This document shows positions 6,642 through 9,368 of a DNA stretch of 9,368 bases, piece by piece. The position numbers were made by a program, and so were the translations under genes. How positions within the stretch are numbered: position 1 is the stretch's first letter; every line of letters starts with the position of its first letter. The notes under the pieces are model-generated. The model worked only from the letters and a program-made list of their open reading frames with translations. It made no database searches and was not told the origin of the DNA. Source of the DNA: Spirochaetales bacterium (lineage in GTDB: Bacteria > Spirochaetota > Spirochaetia > Sphaerochaetales > Sphaerochaetaceae); contig JALFCJ010000113.1 of NCBI GenBank assembly GCA_022771185.1, forward strand, positions 1 to 9,368, read 5' to 3'.

Positions 6642-6902
6642 TTAGTTCCTCCTACCGCGGTCTTTTTTTGTTCCGTGTAGTTTTACATAGTCCAAAGTCT
6701 TTTGGAATTCGTTTAAGAACTCTCCCAAGTCTTCCTGATAGACAATTACCGATTGTCTAAGGAACTTTCCGTCTACATCTGTAGGTCTTGACTCTACGAT
6801 ATTAAGGTAAAGGTCTCCGTAGACGTTTTCTTTTACATTGAAAAAATAAGTTCTGTCGTTTTTAATTAGTTTTGTGGAAAAAACTTCTCCTCGCTCACCC
6901 AT
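6642..6902 (-). CDS. PUR-domain nucleic-acid-binding protein (DUF3276, BpuR-like)
   Basis: The 86-residue protein carries one PUR domain. MGERGEVFSTKL, RTYFFNVKENVYGDLYLNIVES and the closing VIVYQEDLGEFLNEFQKTL helix match the DUF3276 family, which includes Borrelia burgdorferi BpuR. In that species BpuR binds both DNA and RNA and modulates expression of other genes. PUR repeats of this kind usually dimerise to form the binding surface. The C-terminus is strongly basic (KKDRGRR), fitting nucleic-acid binding. ATG 6902-6900 has GGAGGG seven bases upstream, and a good promoter lies just ahead. A GC-rich terminator follows the stop, so the gene may be mostly monocistronic with read-through into the two M29 genes. 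The identity rests on motif recognition; the targets in this organism are unknown. Confidence 0.9.
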   Translation of the reverse strand: MGERGEVFSTKLIKNDRTYFFNVKENVYGDLYLNIVESRPTDVDGKFLRQSVIVYQEDLGEFLNEFQKTLDYVKLHGTKKDRGRRN

Positions 6903-6924
6903 ATAATGGCCCTCCGTATTTTCA

Positions 6925-6953
6925 ATGATATGGATAATAGGGTATTAGTGCAA
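6925..6953 (-). promoter_or_regulatory. Sigma-70-like promoter of the PUR-domain gene
   Basis: On the - strand TTGCAC (6953-6948) and TATCAT (6930-6925) are separated by exactly 17 bp. The -10 element matches TATAAT at 5 of 6 positions. The expected start near 6918 leaves a short leader holding the GGAGGG ribosome site. Confidence 0.65.
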
Positions 6954-7078
6954 TAAGGCAATGGAAAACAAATAAAAGTAGTTGCGAACTAGAAAGTCTA
7001 AGAATAACGCAAGAATATATAAAAAGATTTATGAATAAAAAGAAATTTAGAAAAAATACTAATGAAAGCAAAAGAATA

Positions 7079-7117
7079 GTTGCATACTCGCAAAACTTGT
7101 GAGAAAGTAAATGCAAC
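7079..7117 (+). promoter_or_regulatory. Two-part hairpin in the serC leader
   Basis: GTTGCAT (7079-7085) pairs perfectly with ATGCAAC (7111-7117). Inside it CTCGCA (7087-7092) pairs with TGTGAG (7098-7103) with one G-U pair and the loop AAACT. The structure ends 14 bp before the serC ribosome site GAGGA. It could be an RNA leader structure or a protein-binding dyad. The rest of the 240-bp gap 6903-7143 is A-rich; I found no clear serC promoter and no gene in it. Confidence 0.45.
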
Positions 7118-7143
7118 ATAAATAGAAAGAGAGGAACTAAACT

Positions 7144-8229
7144 ATGAAATATGGTCGTACTTATAACTTTTCAGCGGGCCCAGCAATGATGCCGGAACCT
7201 GTTTTGGAAGAAATCAGAGATGAAATGATGAACTACCGTGGAAGTGGTATGTGTGTCATGGAAATGAGCCATAGATCTAAGGTTTATCAGCAGATTATCG
7301 ATGATGCAGAGAAAGACCTAAGAGACCTTATGGGTATTCCAGATAATTATAAAGTCCTCTTTATCCAGGGCGGTGCTACACTTCAGTTCTCTATGATTCC
7401 TATGAATCTTATGAAAAACGGCAAGGCTGTATATATCGAGACAGGAGCTTGGTCAAAGAAAGCTATTGCTGAAGCTAAGAAGTGTGGAGAAGTTATTGTT
7501 GCTGCTTCCAGCAAGGACAAGAACTTTACATATGTTCCAGATTGCTCAGATTTGGATATTCCAGAAGACACAGATTATGTCTACATTTGTGAAAACGAAA
7601 CTATCCATGGTGTAACATATAATAAGCTTCCGAATAAAAAGGGACACATCTTGGTTTCAGACCAGTCATCTATGTTCTTGAGTAAGCCATGTAATGTCAG
7701 CGACTATGGCTTGATTTATGCAGGCGTTCAGAAGAATGTAGGACCTGCAGGTATGGTCGTTGTCATTATCAGAGAAGATCTTATTAGAGATGACTTGGAC
7801 AATCTACCAATCTATCTCCAGTATAAGACACATGCTGATAACGGCAGTATGTATAACACTCCTAACTGCTGGGCTATCTATTGCTGCGGAAAAGTATTCA
7901 AGTATCTTAAGGATATGGGCGGACTAGAAGTAATGCATCAGAAGAACTTGGATAAGGCTAAAGTCATGTATGACTTCCTTGACTCTTCTTCTATGTTCAA
8001 GGGAACTGTAGAGAAAGAGTTCAGATCTTTGATGAACGTTCCATTTGTTACAGAAAGCAAGGAGCTGGATGCAGAAGTAGTTGCTGCAACAAAGGCTGCA
8101 GGATACGACAACCTTAAGGGACATAAGAGTGTAGGCGGTCTCAGAGCCAGCATCTATAATGCTATGCCTAAGGAAGGCGTTGAGGCTCTTGTAGAGTTCC
8201 TGAAGAAGTTTGAAGCAGAACATAAGTGA
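7144..8229 (+). CDS. serC: Phosphoserine aminotransferase
   Basis: SerC is a PLP-dependent class V aminotransferase. It interconverts 3-phosphohydroxypyruvate and phosphoserine using glutamate, in the serine pathway and, in some bacteria, in PLP synthesis. The 361-residue length is standard. Visible hallmarks are YNFSAGPAMMP at the N-terminus, EMSHRSK (His43, Arg44) for the phosphate site, GGATLQF for cofactor phosphate, Trp103 as the ring-stacking residue, DQSSMFLS with Asp173 for the pyridine nitrogen, and YAGVQKNVGPAG with the Schiff-base Lys197. The C-terminus has the HKSVGGLRASIYNAMP motif. GAGGA (7131-7135) precedes the ATG. The gene starts divergently from the PUR-domain gene about 240 bp away and ends at a clear terminator. 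No serA or serB lies beside it in this window. Confidence 0.97.
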   Translation: MKYGRTYNFSAGPAMMPEPVLEEIRDEMMNYRGSGMCVMEMSHRSKVYQQIIDDAEKDLRDLMGIPDNYKVLFIQGGATLQFSMIPMNLMKNGKAVYIETGAWSKKAIAEAKKCGEVIVAASSKDKNFTYVPDCSDLDIPEDTDYVYICENETIHGVTYNKLPNKKGHILVSDQSSMFLSKPCNVSDYGLIYAGVQKNVGPAGMVVVIIREDLIRDDLDNLPIYLQYKTHADNGSMYNTPNCWAIYCCGKVFKYLKDMGGLEVMHQKNLDKAKVMYDFLDSSSMFKGTVEKEFRSLMNVPFVTESKELDAEVVAATKAAGYDNLKGHKSVGGLRASIYNAMPKEGVEALVEFLKKFEAEHK

Positions 8230-8254
8230 TTCTCCTTTACTGACGAATATGCGC

Positions 8255-8278
8255 TTCCTCTCGAAAGAGGGGAATTTT
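8255..8278 (+). terminator. Intrinsic terminator of serC
   Basis: TTCCTCTC (8255-8262) pairs with GAGGGGAA (8267-8274), with one T-G pair, around a GAAA tetraloop, and TTTT follows. GNRA loops stabilise hairpins. It lies 25 bp after the serC stop and separates serC from the MerR gene. Confidence 0.8.
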
Positions 8279-8286
8279 GCTAGGCA

Positions 8287-8311
8287 AAACTCTAAAGTAG
8301 GATTAGAGTTT
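8287..8311 (+). promoter_or_regulatory. Perfect 9-bp dyad at the MerR gene start, candidate operator
   Basis: AAACTCTAA (8287-8295) and TTAGAGTTT (8303-8311) form a perfect inverted repeat with a 7-bp centre, ending four bases before the ATG of the MerR-type gene. ACTCT...AGAGT half-sites of this shape are common in MerR-family operators, so autoregulation is the natural guess. As RNA it would be a hairpin at the ribosome-binding region, with AGGA in its loop. I could not place convincing -35/-10 elements around it. Confidence 0.55.
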
Positions 8312-8315
8312 CTTT

Positions 8316-9164
8316 ATGGATAAAAATACACTGATTCCTATTGGAAAGATGGCTAAAGCAAATAATGTCTCTATTGCAACCCTGCGCCTATATGACGAAA
8401 TGGGACTCATTAAGCCCTCCTTTATAGATCCTCAGACTAACTATAGATACTACGACGTAAATCAGACTTCCAGATTAGACCTTATTAGATATATGCGTGA
8501 TATGGGAATGAGCATCAAAGATATATCTCTCCTATTGGAAAAAGAAGATATTGATTTGATTGAAGAAAAGCTTGTAGAGAGGAGTATCCAGATAAGAAGT
8601 GAAATCAAGGCTTTGAAGTCAACTCAAGATGCAGTAGATAGGACTATTAAGTCTATAGAGAGATATAGAAAATCCCCGCTACCAGGAACGCTCTCCCTTG
8701 AGTTTATAGAAAGAAGACGAATACTTTATATTCAGTCACCAATTGATTTTTATCGTTATGGAATAGAGAAATACGAAGAGTGTATCAGAAATCTTAGACT
8801 CAAACTTGTGGGAATGAATATTCCTCAAGTCCTCTCATATAGCCTTGGTACCAGTGTAAAGAAAGATGACTTTATGGAGGGGAAACTTGTTGCAGATAAG
8901 ATATTCATCTTCGGTGACAAGCGTCTCTCCGAGTACTCTGATGATACTCTCCTTCTGGAAAGCGGTATGTATGCATGTGTATATCTGGACAATTATGACA
9001 ACGAAAAGAAAGAGGCTGAGAGACTTCTTAAGTTCGCTTTAGATAACGGATATGAAATTGCTGGGGACTATATCTGCGAAGAGATGACGGAGTTGAACTT
9101 CCTACAAAAAAGACAGAGAAATATGTTCCTCAGACTCCAAGTTCCAGTTATTTTTTCTAAATAG
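8316..9164 (+). CDS. MerR-family regulator with GyrI-like effector domain (BmrR type)
   Basis: This 282-residue protein has the BmrR layout. Residues ~7-76 form a MerR winged helix-turn-helix (IGKMAKANNVSIATLRLYDE, then GLIKPSFIDPQTNYRYYD and the MRDMGMSIKDI wing/helix). A coiled-coil dimerisation helix follows at ~77-118. Residues ~125-282 form a GyrI-like effector-binding domain, recognised from its length, its strand-rich pattern and the closing ELNFLQKRQ segment. Such proteins usually sense lipophilic or cationic compounds and activate an efflux gene by twisting a promoter with long spacing. No transporter is adjacent in this window. The ligand is unknown. The ribosome site is weak. A perfect dyad precedes the gene, and a partial copy with the same GCAAAACTCTAA core follows it, suggesting self-control and control of a rightward gene. 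Confidence 0.9.
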   Translation: MDKNTLIPIGKMAKANNVSIATLRLYDEMGLIKPSFIDPQTNYRYYDVNQTSRLDLIRYMRDMGMSIKDISLLLEKEDIDLIEEKLVERSIQIRSEIKALKSTQDAVDRTIKSIERYRKSPLPGTLSLEFIERRRILYIQSPIDFYRYGIEKYEECIRNLRLKLVGMNIPQVLSYSLGTSVKKDDFMEGKLVADKIFIFGDKRLSEYSDDTLLLESGMYACVYLDNYDNEKKEAERLLKFALDNGYEIAGDYICEEMTELNFLQKRQRNMFLRLQVPVIFSK

Positions 9165-9195
9165 TTTGACTCTCAACTAGGAAGAGGGAATTAAA

Positions 9196-9269
9196 TCCAA
9201 ATATATCTATAAAAATTTGGAGATTAGAGAGGAAATTGCAAAACTCTAATTGCATGAAATTTTATGCAT
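9196..9269. repeat. Cluster of nested inverted and direct repeats downstream of the MerR gene
   Basis: Four relations can be read directly. TCCAAAT (9196-9202) is inverted against ATTTGGA (9215-9221). ATTAGAG (9223-9229) is inverted against CTCTAAT (9244-9250). AATTGCA occurs twice in direct orientation (9234-9240 and 9248-9254). TGCAT (9251-9255) is inverted against ATGCA (9264-9268). The CTCTAAT arm lies within a repeat of GCAAAACTCTAA (9238-9249), also found at 8284-8295. None resembles a clean intrinsic terminator, because no T-run follows. Confidence 0.6.
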
Positions 9270-9279
9270 GGATTATAGC
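9250..9279 (+). promoter_or_regulatory. Weak candidate promoter toward the right edge
   Basis: TTGCAT (9250-9255) and TATAGC (9274-9279) are 18 bp apart, each matching consensus at 4 of 6 positions. The spacer contains the TGCAT/ATGCA dyad, and the GCAAAACTCTAA repeat abuts the -35. Longer spacing plus a central dyad is what a MerR-type activator would use, but the elements are weak. Confidence 0.3.
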
Positions 9280-9280
9280 A
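9272..9280 (-). promoter_or_regulatory. Perfect extended -10 element on the minus strand
   Basis: The - strand reads TGCTATAAT, a full TATAAT preceded by the TGn extension. A transcript would start near 9265 and run leftward through the repeat cluster, antisense to the MerR gene. No matching -35 was seen, which extended -10 promoters can lack. AT-rich sequence makes chance matches common. Confidence 0.3.
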
Positions 9281-9368
9281 TGAACATACAAGAAATCACC
9301 TTCCTTATTGTTTTTCTTCTTTTCTTCATGAGGCTGAAACGCTCAAGAAGTCAACAAACAAACAAAAA
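9280..9368 (+). CDS. Possible start of a small membrane-anchored protein, runs off the window
   Basis: The frame from ATG 9280 is open to the window end (29 codons). It begins MNIQEITF, then a hydrophobic stretch LIVFLLFF, then the basic segment MRLKRSRSQ. That is the pattern of an N-terminal membrane anchor with a positive cytoplasmic flank. No clear ribosome site precedes it, the region is T-rich (which makes hydrophobic frames by chance), and no family is recognised. The minus strand is closed by stops in all frames here. Confidence 0.3.
   Translation, partial: MNIQEITFLIVFLLFFMRLKRSRSQQTNK

Noticed and set aside
6922..7119. A 65-codon minus-strand frame that looks like a hydrophobic membrane peptide
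   Set aside because: The region is A-rich on the + strand, which forces Leu/Phe/Ile codons on the other strand. It overlaps the promoter of the PUR-domain gene and the serC leader, and has no ribosome site.
7079..7143. A T-box or known riboswitch ahead of serC
   Set aside because: There is no T-box consensus, no paired terminator with a T-run, and the leader is too short for the classes I know.
8316..9164. A drug-efflux operon controlled by the BmrR-like protein
   Set aside because: No transporter gene lies in the window; serC upstream is separated by a terminator. The target must be off the right edge or elsewhere.
1..9368. CRISPR array, phage genes or toxin-antitoxin pair
   Set aside because: No regularly spaced repeats, no phage structural or integrase motifs, and no paired small ORFs with such motifs were seen.

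Overview
The window most likely comes from a spirochaete, probably a low-GC, host-associated, Treponema-like bacterium. The best evidence is a short PUR-domain protein at 6642-6902 that closely resembles the Borrelia BpuR / DUF3276 type, together with a type III pantothenate kinase, a TsaD C-terminus ending in a TASARVS-type tail, and tRNA genes without an encoded CCA. DUF3276 proteins also occur in Bacteroidota, so the phylum is an inference. TAA, TAG and TGA all end well-recognised genes here, so the standard bacterial code applies.

Left part (1-3080, rightward). The 3' end of tsaD is followed by a tRNA-Gln(CUG) / tRNA-Glu(CUC) pair with an intrinsic terminator. A YbiT-like ABC-F ATPase and coaX follow, overlapping by one base. 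The ABC-F gene starts 15 bp after the tRNA terminator, so it has no obvious promoter of its own. A strong hairpin closes coaX.

Middle (3101-6953, leftward). A decayed Rpn-family PD-(D/E)XK nuclease / putative transposase carries two in-frame stops and a frameshift. Upstream of it is a leftward unit: a good promoter, the PUR-domain protein, a hairpin terminator, then two M29-type aminopeptidase genes overlapping by 8 bp. The downstream one keeps every expected metal ligand. The upstream one has the same fold pattern but appears to have lost all of them, so it reads as a pseudoenzyme partner.

Right part (7079-9368, rightward). A structured leader precedes serC (phosphoserine aminotransferase), which ends at a GNRA-loop terminator. 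A BmrR-like MerR regulator follows, with the 12-nt sequence GCAAAACTCTAA on both sides as part of dyads. The last 200 bp hold dense inverted repeats, promoter-like elements on both strands and a possible small membrane-protein start running off the window.

Most genes are housekeeping: t6A tRNA modification, tRNAs, CoA and serine/PLP synthesis, and ribosome-associated ATPase. The points most worth following up are the active/inactive M29 pair, the leader ORF and terminator junction in front of it, and the repeated dyad flanking the MerR gene. No complete mobile element, CRISPR array or defence system was seen.
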